Positions 8,509 through 17,578 of a stretch of DNA of 64,000 nucleotides are shown here, piece by piece (position 1 is the first letter of the stretch; every line of letters begins with the position of its first letter). This DNA comes from Synechococcus sp. PROS-U-1. Its GTDB lineage: Bacteria > Cyanobacteriota > Cyanobacteriia > PCC-6307 > Cyanobiaceae. The notes below the pieces were generated by a model that ran no database searches, was not told where the DNA came from, and worked only from the letters and a program-made list of their open reading frames with translations. The stretch is from contig NZ_CP047951.1 in NCBI RefSeq assembly GCF_014279755.1, positions 1,798,001 to 1,862,000 of the forward strand, written 5' to 3'. Made by a program: the position numbers and the translations under genes.

Positions 8509-9597
8509 GTGACTGCACCCCGGAAGCGCAGGGTTTTCCCCTTCACTGCGGTGATCGGTCAGGAGGAGATGAAGCTTGCACTGCTTCTCAACGTGATTGA
8601 TCCCCGCATCGGCGGCGTGATGATCATGGGAGACCGCGGCACCGGCAAATCGACAACGATTCGTGCCCTGGCGGACCTGTTGCCCGACATCGAGGTGGTG
8701 GCTGGTGACCCTTACAACAGTTCGTCCACTGATCCAGACCTGCAGAGCAGTGAGGTGCGCGAGCGGATGTCGCAGGGGGAAGCCCTCAGCACCGAGCCGC
8801 GTCAGGTTCCGATGGTGGACCTCCCCCTGGGTGCAACGGAAGACCGTCTTTGCGGCACGATCGACATCGAAAAAGCCCTGAGTGAAGGCGTGCGTGCCTT
8901 TGAGCCCGGTCTGCTGGCCAAGGCCAACCGTGGCCTCCTCTATGTGGATGAGGTGAACCTGCTCGACGATCACCTTGTCGACGTTCTGCTCGACTCCGCC
9001 GCCTCCGGCTGGAACACCGTGGAACGGGAAGGGGTGTCCGTGCGCCACCCCGCTCGATTCGTGTTGATCGGCTCCGGCAACCCGGAGGAAGGAGAACTAC
9101 GGCCCCAGCTGCTCGATCGCTTCGGGATGAGCGTTGAGGTGCGCACCGTGCGCGATCCAGAGCTGCGGGTGCAGGTGGTGGACCAACGCACCGCATTTGA
9201 TAGCGACCCCGATGGCTTCAGCACCGCTGTGGAGGGAAATCAGGATGCCCTACAACAACGCGTGGTAGAGGCCCAGCAGCGCCTGGACCAAGTGACCATC
9301 GACGACGATCTTCGCCTGCGCATTTCCGCCGTCTGCGGTGAGCTGGATGTGGATGGCCTGCGGGGTGACATCGTTACCAACCGTGCCGCTCGGGCTCTGG
9401 CCGCCTTCGAGGGGCGCACGGAAGTGAGCGAAGACGACGTGGCGCGCGTGGCCTCCTGCTGCCTGCGACACCGCCTGCGCAAAGACCCCCTCGAACAGGT
9501 GGATTCCGGCGACCGTGTCGTGAAAGTGTTTTGCAAGGTGTTTGAACGCAGCGAGAGCAGCGATCGCGCTGATTTCGAACTGGCCCTCGCCGCCTGA
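8509..9597 (+). CDS. chlI: Magnesium chelatase ATPase subunit I
   Basis: A 362-residue AAA+ subunit of the Mg-protoporphyrin IX chelatase, the committed step to chlorophyll. Walker A GDRGTGKST is at 41-49, LYVDEVNLLDDHLVDVLLD is the Walker B region, and the sensor region is RFVLIGSGNPEEGELRPQLLDRFG. I prefer the GTG at 8509 (MTAPRKRRVFPF); a TTG at 8503 would add two residues. It lies 20 bp downstream of the DUF3370 gene. Confidence 0.96.
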   Translation: MTAPRKRRVFPFTAVIGQEEMKLALLLNVIDPRIGGVMIMGDRGTGKSTTIRALADLLPDIEVVAGDPYNSSSTDPDLQSSEVRERMSQGEALSTEPRQVPMVDLPLGATEDRLCGTIDIEKALSEGVRAFEPGLLAKANRGLLYVDEVNLLDDHLVDVLLDSAASGWNTVEREGVSVRHPARFVLIGSGNPEEGELRPQLLDRFGMSVEVRTVRDPELRVQVVDQRTAFDSDPDGFSTAVEGNQDALQQRVVEAQQRLDQVTIDDDLRLRISAVCGELDVDGLRGDIVTNRAARALAAFEGRTEVSEDDVARVASCCLRHRLRKDPLEQVDSGDRVVKVFCKVFERSESSDRADFELALAA

Positions 9598-9615
9598 TCA
9601 CACCACAATCAGCCC

Positions 9616-10080
9616 ATGCGCATCCTCGGCATCGACCCGGGCCTCGCCCGGGTGGGCTACGGGGTGATCGACATCCACGACGGATGCCAACGGATGCTCG
9701 ACTGCGGCATCATCCAGACCGATTCGGGTCGCTCTGATGGTGACCGCATGGTCGAGATCGCTGGCGACCTGCGCCAGCTCATCCGGATCTGGCGGCCCGA
9801 ACTGGCCGCCGTGGAGAAGTTTTTCTTCTACCGATCGAGCAACACCATCAACGTGGTTCAAGCGCGCGGCGTGGTGGTCATGACGCTGGCCCGCTTCAAG
9901 ATCCCGATGGTGGAATTCCCCCCAATGCAGATCAAACTCGCCGTGGCGGGGTTCGGGCATGCCGAGAAAGATGAAGTGCTGGAGGCGGTGATGCGGGAGT
10001 TGAATCTCGATGAACCACCAAGGCCAGATGATGCGGCCGATGCCTTGGCGGTTGCTCTAACAGCTTGGCTTCAGCGATGA
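9616..10080 (+). CDS. ruvC: Holliday junction resolvase RuvC
   Basis: A 154-residue RNase-H-fold endonuclease that cuts Holliday junctions. The four acidic catalytic residues are visible: Asp7 ([12 protein letters not shown]), Glu67 (VEKFFFY) and Asp139/Asp142 in [13 protein letters not shown]. The length is normal. It overlaps the cyclo-ligase gene by 4 bases (ATGA). Confidence 0.96.
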   Translation: MRILGIDPGLARVGYGVIDIHDGCQRMLDCGIIQTDSGRSDGDRMVEIAGDLRQLIRIWRPELAAVEKFFFYRSSNTINVVQARGVVVMTLARFKIPMVEFPPMQIKLAVAGFGHAEKDEVLEAVMRELNLDEPPRPDDAADALAVALTAWLQR

Positions 10081-10625
10081 GCATCAAGCAGACGCTGCGC
10101 CATCACTTCAGAACGCAACGCCATCTGGGAGAAGCTGCCACCCGAGCCATCCAAGAGGCGGTAGTGGATCTGGTGAACGGGTCAAGCGGCGGCAACCGCC
10201 ATGTGGGGATCTACTGGCCCCTGTCTGGTGAGGCGGATTTACGTCCGTTGCGTGATGTTCTCCATCCTCCACTGGCCTTACCGGTCGCCGATGGCGGAGG
10301 AAGACTCACGTATCGAAGCTGGACCCAAGAACCTCTTCAGCCCGATGGCTGCGGTATTCCTGCTCCCGCCGAGGGAGAAGCTCTCCGACCCGATCAATTG
10401 GCGCTGCTTCTGGTGCCAGCGCTAGCGATAGACCGCCATGGAATCCGCCTGGGCTACGGCGGTGGTTATTACGACCGTCTCAGGGCTGATCCCGCTTGGG
10501 CCGCCGTACCGGCCTGGGTGGTGCTGCCCTTCACCTGCATGGTCACCGATCCGCTGCCCCGAGATCCCTGGGATGTTCCCTTCGCAGGTTGGATCACGGA
10601 ACAGGGAGCTGGTCGGCCGACCTGA
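10077..10625 (+). CDS. 5-formyltetrahydrofolate cyclo-ligase
   Basis: A 182-residue enzyme that converts 5-formyl-THF to 5,10-methenyl-THF with ATP. The signature [13 protein letters not shown] lies in the C-terminal half, and an N-terminal helical segment carries the Arg/Lys-rich RTQRHL motif. The start is set at ATG 10077, overlapping the ruvC stop by 4 bases; an upstream in-frame start at 10065 lies inside ruvC. Confidence 0.92.
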   Translation: MSIKQTLRHHFRTQRHLGEAATRAIQEAVVDLVNGSSGGNRHVGIYWPLSGEADLRPLRDVLHPPLALPVADGGGRLTYRSWTQEPLQPDGCGIPAPAEGEALRPDQLALLLVPALAIDRHGIRLGYGGGYYDRLRADPAWAAVPAWVVLPFTCMVTDPLPRDPWDVPFAGWITEQGAGRPT

Positions 10626-10636
10626 GTCGCCGCATA

Positions 10637-11080
10637 ATGGACGTCATTGATCGTGCCTCCATGCTGCGTCTGCTGGCTCCACTGCTTTTGCTCAGCTCGG
10701 TTCTGCACAGCACAGCTTTGGCTCCCGCCAAGGCCCACCAAATCGAAAGTGCTCTGCATTACCTCGATGGCGATCTGCAACTGAGCAGCAGCTTTTCCAA
10801 CGGGGAACCCACCCAAGGTGCCGTGGTGCGCTTGCTCAATGCCGATGGCACCCCTGGTCAGGAACTGGGCCGCACCAATGCCGACGGACGCCTCAGCCTC
10901 GACTTCAGCACGGTGGGCAACGGCACCGTCGATCTCCAGGTGGACGGCGGTCCAGGCCATCGTGACTACCTGGAACTGCCGGTTCACGATGGCGCCGTGA
11001 ATCTGAACGAGGTGGTCATGCTCCCCTTCAGCCTGGTGTTGGTGGGGCTACTGGTTAGCGTGCGTCGTCGAAACGACTGA
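10637..11080 (+). CDS. Exported protein with a transthyretin/carboxypeptidase-regulatory-like domain and C-terminal anchor
   Basis: A 147-residue protein with an N-terminal signal peptide (about 9-34, ending AKA), a beta-sandwich-like segment (about 36-120) containing the pattern GAVVRLLNADG...GRTNADGRLSLDF, and a C-terminal membrane span (about 125-141) followed by VRRRND. The central pattern resembles the carboxypeptidase-regulatory-like or nickel-uptake-accessory (NikM/CbiL-like) fold. I do not recognise the family. The spacing to its neighbours (11 bp before, 7 bp after) suggests co-transcription with sufE. Confidence 0.7.
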   Translation: MDVIDRASMLRLLAPLLLLSSVLHSTALAPAKAHQIESALHYLDGDLQLSSSFSNGEPTQGAVVRLLNADGTPGQELGRTNADGRLSLDFSTVGNGTVDLQVDGGPGHRDYLELPVHDGAVNLNEVVMLPFSLVLVGLLVSVRRRND

Positions 11081-11087
11081 GCCCGTC

Positions 11088-11510
11088 ATGGCCACCAGCA
11101 CCGGCAGTGATGCCCTCGACCGGATGGTGGAGCGATTGGGCGGCACCGCCGATCCAAAGCGCCGCTACGAATACGTGCTTTGGCTGGCCAAAAAGCTCGC
11201 TCCCATGCCGGCAGAGGAGCAGACCGAAGACATCAAAGTGAAGGGGTGTGTGTCTCAGGTTTTTGTACGGGGCGCCCTGGATGACGGGCTGATGCGCTGG
11301 CGGGGAGACTCTGATGCTCTGATCACCAAGGGGCTTCTGGCCTTGTTGATCCAGGGTCTGGATGGGCTGACCCCGAGCCAAGTTCAAGCGGTGGACCCAG
11401 CCTTCATTGCCGCAACTGGGTTGCAGGCCAGCCTGACGCCCTCGCGCGCCAATGGCTTCCTCAACATTCTTCTGGCCATGAAGGACCAGGCCCGGCAGTT
11501 GGAGAACTGA
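11088..11510 (+). CDS. sufE: SufE family sulfur acceptor
   Basis: A 140-residue protein with the conserved Cys54 in KGCVSQVFV, which accepts persulfide sulfur from the SufS cysteine desulfurase and stimulates Fe-S cluster assembly. The length and the whole-protein pattern (YEYVLWLAKKLAPM, then SRANGFLNILLAMK at the end) match SufE. The rest of the suf operon is not in the window. Confidence 0.93.
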   Translation: MATSTGSDALDRMVERLGGTADPKRRYEYVLWLAKKLAPMPAEEQTEDIKVKGCVSQVFVRGALDDGLMRWRGDSDALITKGLLALLIQGLDGLTPSQVQAVDPAFIAATGLQASLTPSRANGFLNILLAMKDQARQLEN

Positions 11511-11568
11511 AACCGGAACACGTCACTACATAGAGTCGCTCGAAATCGTTCCAAACGGGTCTCAGGGA

Positions 11569-12876
11569 ATGGCAGCAAAGGTCGGCGTGGGTCTGCTGGG
11601 GCTGGGCACAGTTGGCGGTGGAGTGGCATCGATCCTCCAGAATCCCGACGAGCGCCACCCGCTGGTGGGTGAACTTGAGTTAATCCGGGTTGCCGTCCGC
11701 GACTTAAACCGGCCCCGCCCCGTGGCCCTGGACGCGAGCCTGCTGACAACCGATCCATCGGCGGTGATTCAAGACCCGGCGGTGGATGTTGTGGTGGAGG
11801 TGATCGGTGGTTTGGAACCGGCCCGCAGCCTGATTCTCCAGGCGATCGCAGCCGGCAAATCCGTGGTGACAGCCAACAAAGCTGTGATCGCACGCCACGG
11901 CCAGGAAATCACCGAAGCCGCGGCCGCCGCCGGGGTGTACGTGCTGATCGAAGCCGCCGTGGGTGGCGGAATTCCCATCATTGAGCCCCTGAAGCAGTCC
12001 TTGGGAGGCAACCGCATCAACCGTGTCAGCGGCATCATCAACGGCACCACCAACTACATCCTCACCCGCATGGCTGAGGAAGGGGCCGCCTATGACGCCG
12101 TGCTCAAGGATGCCCAAGAGCTGGGTTACGCCGAAGCCGATCCGGCAGCGGATGTGGATGGCCTCGATGCGGCCGACAAGATTGCAATCTTGGCCACCCT
12201 GGCCTTCGGCGGCAGTGTGGACCGCGCCGCAGTTCCCACCGAAGGCATCAGTGGCCTCCAGGGTGTGGATGTGGATTACGCCAACCAACTTGGCTATGGC
12301 GTGAAGCTGCTGGCGGTGGCTGAGCGCATGGCGGTGAGTGGCGATCCCCTGCCGCTCTCCCTGCGCGTGCAGCCGACTCTGGTTCCCATGGACCATCCAC
12401 TGGCAGGCGTGAACGGAGTGAACAACGCCATCCTGGTGGAGGGCGACCCGATCGGGCGGGTGATGTTCTACGGCCCTGGAGCGGGGGCCGGCCCAACGGC
12501 TTCTGCGGTGGTTGCCGACATTCTCAACATCGCCGGCATCCGTCAGGCCAGCGACGGCCCCGGGAAGGTGGATCCACTTTTGGCTGCGGGCAGCTGGCGC
12601 CCTTGCGCCCTGGCCGATTCGGGCGACATTCGCCAACGGCACTATGTGCGTTTTAAAACAAAGGATGCGCCTGGCGTGATCGGCAACGTTGGAGGCTGCT
12701 TCGGAGAACGCAACGTTTCGATCCAGTCAATCGTGCAGTTCAATGCCAGTGACGCGGGAGCCGAAATTGTGGTGATCACGCATGAAGTGAGCCAACGGCA
12801 AATGAATGAGGCCCTCGAAGCGATCCAGGCCCTGCCTGAGGTATCGGGCCTGGCAGCTCACCTCGGCTGCCTCTAG
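11569..12876 (+). CDS. hom: Homoserine dehydrogenase
   Basis: A 435-residue enzyme that reduces aspartate semialdehyde to homoserine, the branch to threonine and methionine. It has an N-terminal NAD(P)-binding GLLGLGTVGGGV, the catalytic-domain signature VSGIINGTTNYIL, and a C-terminal ACT domain (about 350-430, containing DAPGVIGNVGGCFGERNVSIQSI) for threonine feedback. The start is ATG at 11569. Confidence 0.96.
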   Translation: MAAKVGVGLLGLGTVGGGVASILQNPDERHPLVGELELIRVAVRDLNRPRPVALDASLLTTDPSAVIQDPAVDVVVEVIGGLEPARSLILQAIAAGKSVVTANKAVIARHGQEITEAAAAAGVYVLIEAAVGGGIPIIEPLKQSLGGNRINRVSGIINGTTNYILTRMAEEGAAYDAVLKDAQELGYAEADPAADVDGLDAADKIAILATLAFGGSVDRAAVPTEGISGLQGVDVDYANQLGYGVKLLAVAERMAVSGDPLPLSLRVQPTLVPMDHPLAGVNGVNNAILVEGDPIGRVMFYGPGAGAGPTASAVVADILNIAGIRQASDGPGKVDPLLAAGSWRPCALADSGDIRQRHYVRFKTKDAPGVIGNVGGCFGERNVSIQSIVQFNASDAGAEIVVITHEVSQRQMNEALEAIQALPEVSGLAAHLGCL

Positions 12877-13040
12877 GGAGCTCCCCCGCACTGGCCGAAG
12901 AGCCCGGGCGTGCGTCAGAATGTCAAGAACTTTCACAGCACAGATCTGAATTCTCGGATTTGTGCACGAAACGGTTCATGCAGAACCTCATCCGTTTGTT
13001 TCCGGGTCAAGGCTGCTCCCTGCAGGAGGGAGTCAACCCG

Positions 13041-13214
13041 ATGACTGTGCACCAAGGGGACTGCGTCAACCTGGACAGTGACGACGACACCTATCAAGTG
13101 ATCGGTGTGGATGGCGAACACGACCGCTGCTGGGTCCGCCGTTGGCCTCTGCAGAGGAGCGAAGGCTCACCAGTGTTCGAAATCTCTCTCGAGAGAATTC
13201 GCCAGGTCGGCTAA
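13041..13214 (+). CDS. Small conserved-looking protein of unknown function
   Basis: A 57-residue soluble protein starting MTVHQGDCVNLDSDDDTYQVIGVDGEHDRCWVRRWPL (split here only for description) with a short acidic run DSDDD. The pattern suggests a small SH3-like beta barrel: alternating hydrophobic residues and a central Gly/Asp turn. The frame is open upstream to 12960, but the ATG at 13041 gives the sensible N-terminus. It is the only gene in the gap between hom and the ABC lipoprotein. Function not recognised. Confidence 0.6.
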   Translation: MTVHQGDCVNLDSDDDTYQVIGVDGEHDRCWVRRWPLQRSEGSPVFEISLERIRQVG

Positions 13215-13255
13215 CTCACTGTTGAATAGGCCGAACTTTTCGACGTCTGAGGCCT

Positions 13256-14863
13256 TTGAAGCGCACCAATCGCCCCACGAGATGGACGTGCGGTGGCGTG
13301 CTTATGGCCCTTGGCCTGGCCTTCACCCAGATGGGGTGTCAGGCTCCCCCCCCCACCAGCCGCATCACTGTGGCGTCCGCAGGGCGGATCAGTTCTCTGG
13401 ATCCAGCCCAGGCCAGCACCCTGAGCACCACGCAACTGCTCAGCGCCCTGGGGGATCCGCTTTATCGCCTCAAGCGTGACGGATCACTGGAACCCCGGCT
13501 GGCGGCAGCGGCTCCAGTCCTGAGTGATGGCGGTCGCACCGTCACGATTCCGCTGCGCACCGATGTGCGCTTCCACGACGGAACCCCTTTCAACGCCGCA
13601 GCCATGGTCTTCAGCCTGCGGCGATTCCTCAACATCGGAACCCTCAGTTATGTGGTGGGCGATCGCATCGCATCGGTGGAGGAAGCCGATACGCACACCC
13701 TGCGTCTGCGCCTCAGTCGCCCATCCACCTCACTGCAGGGATTGCTGACGTCGATCAACCTCACCCCGGTTTCACCGACGGCCTACAGCAGCTACCAGGA
13801 CCGTTTTCTGCACGACCGCTTTGTCGGAACAGGCCCTTACAAGCTCACCCGTTTCAGCGAACATCAGCAACGGCTGGAGCCCTTTGCCCAGTATTGGGGT
13901 GAAGCAACGCGCAACAAAGGTCTCGATCTGATCACGCTGAGCAACTCCACGGCGCTGTACGGGGCTTTGCGCAGTGGCGAGGTGGATCTTCTGCTCTCCG
14001 CTTCCATCGACGAGGACCAGCGCCATGCCCTGCATGAACGGGCGATCGCAGGAGTTCTGCAGGAATCCGTTGGTCCGGCGATGGAGATCGGCTACATCAC
14101 CCTTCTGAGCAACCAAGAGCCCTTCCAGGACCCCAACCTCAGACGGGCCCTGGCCGTGAGTCTCAACCGCAAGGAGATCAGTGAACGGGTGAGCTACGGG
14201 CTCCGTCGTCCCCTGCGGGCACTGGTGCCCCCCAGCCTTCCCGGCGGAGCTTTGGCCTCATGGCCGCAACACAATCCCGACCAAGCCCGCGAGCTGCTCA
14301 AGGCTGCTGGCTACTGCAACGGCAGCCCACTGCGCTTTCCGCTCACCTTTCGTTCCAATGTGCCCGCCGACAAACTGCTGGCCCTCACCTGGCAGTCCCA
14401 GGTGCAACGGGACCTCTCCGACTGCCTGGTGTTGGATCTTGATGGCGTCGAGTCCACGACGATCTACCGCCAGCTCGGGGAGGGTGCCTTCAAAGCCGTG
14501 ATGCTGGATTGGCGCGGCAGCTACCCCGATCCGGAGGCTTACCTGACGCCACTGTTGAGTTGCACATCGGAGAAGGGCGACACCTGCGTTGATGGGGAAG
14601 CTGCGATCAGCGGCAGCTTCTGGAATGCCCCCGGATTGCAGAACGCCCTCCTGGAATCGGACACGCTGGCGGGTGACAAACGCCGGAACGCCCTGGATCG
14701 CGTGGAACATCTTTCTGCCGACGGTGCGGCCTACATCCCCGTCTGGCTGGATTCCCCCCGGGCCTGGGCCCAACTGAACCTCAGGCCTCCACAATTTGAC
14801 GGCAGTGGTCAGTTGATGCTCGCTGACCTGGAGCGCCGATTGGACGGAACAACAAACAACTGA
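13256..14863 (+). CDS. ABC transporter substrate-binding lipoprotein, family 5 (peptide/nickel type)
   Basis: A 535-residue binding protein starting at TTG. The lipobox TQMGC puts the lipidated Cys at residue 28, after a hydrophobic h-region. The body has the family 5 signatures: SLDPAQASTLSTTQLLSALGDPLYRL, then DVRFHDGTPFNAAAMVFSLRR and GTGPYKL. It is expected in the periplasm, tethered to the membrane. The substrate is unknown; oligopeptides, nickel or opines are all handled by this family. It overlaps the permease gene at 14863. Confidence 0.88.
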   Translation: MKRTNRPTRWTCGGVLMALGLAFTQMGCQAPPPTSRITVASAGRISSLDPAQASTLSTTQLLSALGDPLYRLKRDGSLEPRLAAAAPVLSDGGRTVTIPLRTDVRFHDGTPFNAAAMVFSLRRFLNIGTLSYVVGDRIASVEEADTHTLRLRLSRPSTSLQGLLTSINLTPVSPTAYSSYQDRFLHDRFVGTGPYKLTRFSEHQQRLEPFAQYWGEATRNKGLDLITLSNSTALYGALRSGEVDLLLSASIDEDQRHALHERAIAGVLQESVGPAMEIGYITLLSNQEPFQDPNLRRALAVSLNRKEISERVSYGLRRPLRALVPPSLPGGALASWPQHNPDQARELLKAAGYCNGSPLRFPLTFRSNVPADKLLALTWQSQVQRDLSDCLVLDLDGVESTTIYRQLGEGAFKAVMLDWRGSYPDPEAYLTPLLSCTSEKGDTCVDGEAAISGSFWNAPGLQNALLESDTLAGDKRRNALDRVEHLSADGAAYIPVWLDSPRAWAQLNLRPPQFDGSGQLMLADLERRLDGTTNN

Positions 14864-15882
14864 TGGGACGCGCCCGAGACCTTGCCCGCTACAGCGCCAC
14901 ACGCCTCGCCCTGGCGCCTTTGATGTTGTGGCTGATCGCCAGCCTGGTGTTTCTCTTGCTGCGCGTCGCACCGGGGGATCCCGTGGATGCGGTTCTCGGC
15001 AGCCGGGCGCCCGCTGCCGCCAAAGCTGCCATGCGAGCTCGGCTGGGGCTGGATCAGTCGTTGCTGGATCAGTACCTCAGCTATCTCAACGGGTTAATCC
15101 ATGGAGATCTCGGGCAGGCACTGATCAACCAGGAACCGGTCAGGAGCATCATCGGTAAGACCCTTCCCGCCAGCCTGGAGCTGAGCGTCATCGCTCTGGT
15201 GGTTGCCGCTCTGGTCGGGCTGAGCATTGGCTTTAGCGGCATCGCCCTACCAGAAGGAAGCCTCGATCTGGGCGGTCGCCTCTATGGACTGGGCACCTAC
15301 GCATTGCCGCCCTTCTGGGTCGCCATGCTCGTGCAATTGGTGTTTGCCGTCAGCCTGGGGTGGCTGCCGGTGGGTGGACGATTCCCCCCTAGCCTTCTTC
15401 CCCCCGAGGGAAGCGGATTTTTTCTACTGGACAGCGCGCTCCAGAGCAACTGGGACGCTTTCCGTGGCACCGTGCGTCACTTGATCTTGCCCGCGGGGAC
15501 CCTGGCGTTGCTTCTCAGCGGGACCTTCACGACAGCATTGCGTCTCAACCTGCGGCGCACCCTGCGCAGCGACTACGTGGAAGCGTCTCGCAGCAGAGGC
15601 CTAAGTGAGCGTCAGGTCATCCTCCGCCACGGGCTCCCCAATGCATTGCTGCCGGTGCTGACCATCGCCGGCATCACCGTGGCCTCGCTGATCGGAGGGG
15701 CCCTGCTGATTGAAGTCACCTTTTCCTGGCCTGGAATCGCCCTGCGCCTGCAGGAAGCCATCAATCAAAGGGATTACCCCGTCGTTCAAGGAATCGTGGT
15801 GGTGATCGCCGCCTTGGTGGTGCTGGTAAGTGTTGCCGTTGACCTGTTGGTAGCCGCCCTCGATCCACGTGTTCGCTACTGA
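14863..15882 (+). CDS. ABC transporter permease, DppB/OppB/NikB family
   Basis: A 339-residue inner-membrane protein with about six spans. The N-terminus carries the VFLLLRVAPGDPVDAVLG signature of the DppB/OppB family, and the ATPase-contacting EAA loop is EASRSRGLSERQVILRHGLPNALLPVL-like. It pairs with the upstream binding protein through an overlap of start and stop. No DppC-type second permease or ATPase follows; the next gene is on the other strand, so the transporter must be completed elsewhere or work unusually. Confidence 0.88.
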   Translation: MGRARDLARYSATRLALAPLMLWLIASLVFLLLRVAPGDPVDAVLGSRAPAAAKAAMRARLGLDQSLLDQYLSYLNGLIHGDLGQALINQEPVRSIIGKTLPASLELSVIALVVAALVGLSIGFSGIALPEGSLDLGGRLYGLGTYALPPFWVAMLVQLVFAVSLGWLPVGGRFPPSLLPPEGSGFFLLDSALQSNWDAFRGTVRHLILPAGTLALLLSGTFTTALRLNLRRTLRSDYVEASRSRGLSERQVILRHGLPNALLPVLTIAGITVASLIGGALLIEVTFSWPGIALRLQEAINQRDYPVVQGIVVVIAALVVLVSVAVDLLVAALDPRVRY

Positions 15883-17525
15883 TCCACTAACTCCTGGGCC
15901 CGGCGACGATCCAAGCGATGCCACCGGGTCGTGGACGCGGAATCCGTTAGGTGGAAGGAGTCCTGACGCGATGGCTCGGTGCTGAGGGCATTGAGAAAGC
16001 GAATCACTTCAAAGGCAATCACCCGTTGCACGCTGAGGGGATTGACCCCCACCAGCTCCTCGCCAAGACGGAAGAGATCGTCCCCTTCCGTGGCCGCCCC
16101 CTGGCCATCCACACGAATCGGCGAAAAATGACTGGCCCCCTCAACCACCACCACCCTGCTGGCGGGATGCTGCGCCAATCCAGCCAAAAGAGCCACCTGC
16201 TCGTCCAATGCAGGGGTGATCAGATCGAGCGTCCCACCCATCAGAAGCAGGGGAATCGGTAAGGCCTGACTGGAACCGTGCGGCCAGATCAAGCCACCAA
16301 AGCTGTTGACCCCCACCACCGCCCGGGGAAGCGGCACCATCGCGTTGCCATCGAGCACGCGCCCTGCAGCCAATTCGCACTGGAGCAATTTCGAGAGGTT
16401 AGTGAGAGGCAAGCCAGCCAATGCCCCTTCACAGCGCTGGTCCATCCCGGGCACCACGCCTGCGCCACTGGCCAGAAGAGCTGTTAAGGCTCCAAGGGAA
16501 TGCCCCATCAGCACAACCTCCTCCCCGGGGATGTTCAAGTCACCTTGACGTTGCGCATCCAGCACCGCAGAAAGATCAGCCAGCCGCTGCTTGAGCACCG
16601 CGGCGCCGTCAAACGATTGACGCCCCTCGAGCAACGCCTGAACGGCAGCGGCATCACTGCCGGGATGCTCGAGCAATGCGACGGGCCAGCCCGCCTTCAT
16701 CAGCGAGCGCGCGAGCCAGTGGAAATGGTTTGGGTCCCCACCCAGACCAGGCATCATCAAAATCCAGGTTCGATCGTCCCGGGGCGACTCCGGAATCCAA
16801 CGTTCCACACGCAACGGACGCGGACGATGGTCGACGGCCAGGGTTGACGGAAGGGGCGCTCCCAGAGATCGCGAATGCCCACCCAGGGGGAGGGACTGCA
16901 CCTGGGCCTCTTTCTGAGCAAACGCCCGCATCAATCCCTGATGACGCTGTAATTCCAGCCTCCAGCGATTGGCGGCACCCACCAGGGCATCAAGATCAAG
17001 ACGCAGATGCTGTGCTGGCAACGCTTCAAGCACATCCAGTGTCGAAACTGTTTCCTGCCCTTCAAGCAACTGTTCAAGCGTGGACAGGACCAGAGAACGG
17101 TTGATACGGCCTCCGTCTTCCACCCGAATCAATTCCCCCAGCGCATCCAGAAGTGGGCCAGCCCCCCAGCTGCTGAGCAGCTGACGCCCAAGGCTGCGCC
17201 TGGAAAGAACGGGAGCCTTCAGCAGACGGATCAATCCCTCTTTGCTTTCGGGCGCGAGAAGGCTCATCCAGGTGGACAGCTCCGATCGCGAGAGCTGCGA
17301 TGGATCACCCTGCGGAGACCGGACAAAGGCACCGAGTTCCTCAACCGAAACCGGTAAGACGACGCCATCGATCTTGACCTCCAGACGCTCTGTGGAGCGA
17401 ACAGGCCACGTTCCACACGTGCTGAGCAGCAGACTGCCCATCAAGCCCATCGCGATGCATCGTCCTGTTAAGCGTCCGCGCAGCAACGCCTGACCCTCTG
17501 CGGTGGTGGAACCAGTTTCCATCAC
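15876..17525 (-). CDS. DUF1400-containing alpha/beta hydrolase, exported
   Basis: A 549-residue protein with an N-terminal hydrophobic segment (about 24-40), a DUF1400-like helical region (about 45-180) and an alpha/beta hydrolase domain (about 240-540). The nucleophile elbow is GHSLG (Ser343), with likely Asp434 in GTLDLITP and His466 in EGASHFSPI. The cyanobacterial DUF1400-hydrolase family is predicted to act in the envelope; its substrate is unknown. Its 3' end overlaps the permease gene by 7 bp, tail to tail. Confidence 0.82.
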   Translation of the reverse strand: MMETGSTTAEGQALLRGRLTGRCIAMGLMGSLLLSTCGTWPVRSTERLEVKIDGVVLPVSVEELGAFVRSPQGDPSQLSRSELSTWMSLLAPESKEGLIRLLKAPVLSRRSLGRQLLSSWGAGPLLDALGELIRVEDGGRINRSLVLSTLEQLLEGQETVSTLDVLEALPAQHLRLDLDALVGAANRWRLELQRHQGLMRAFAQKEAQVQSLPLGGHSRSLGAPLPSTLAVDHRPRPLRVERWIPESPRDDRTWILMMPGLGGDPNHFHWLARSLMKAGWPVALLEHPGSDAAAVQALLEGRQSFDGAAVLKQRLADLSAVLDAQRQGDLNIPGEEVVLMGHSLGALTALLASGAGVVPGMDQRCEGALAGLPLTNLSKLLQCELAAGRVLDGNAMVPLPRAVVGVNSFGGLIWPHGSSQALPIPLLLMGGTLDLITPALDEQVALLAGLAQHPASRVVVVEGASHFSPIRVDGQGAATEGDDLFRLGEELVGVNPLSVQRVIAFEVIRFLNALSTEPSRQDSFHLTDSASTTRWHRLDRRRAQELVDQ

Positions 17526-17578
17526 CTCTGAGAAATGTCACCCGTCTGAGGTTCCTGGCCTCCATCGGTGCGGGCGGA

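Noticed and set aside
11704-12642. 312-codon open frame antisense to homoserine dehydrogenase
   Set aside because: His/Gly-rich shadow translation without domain or ribosome binding site.
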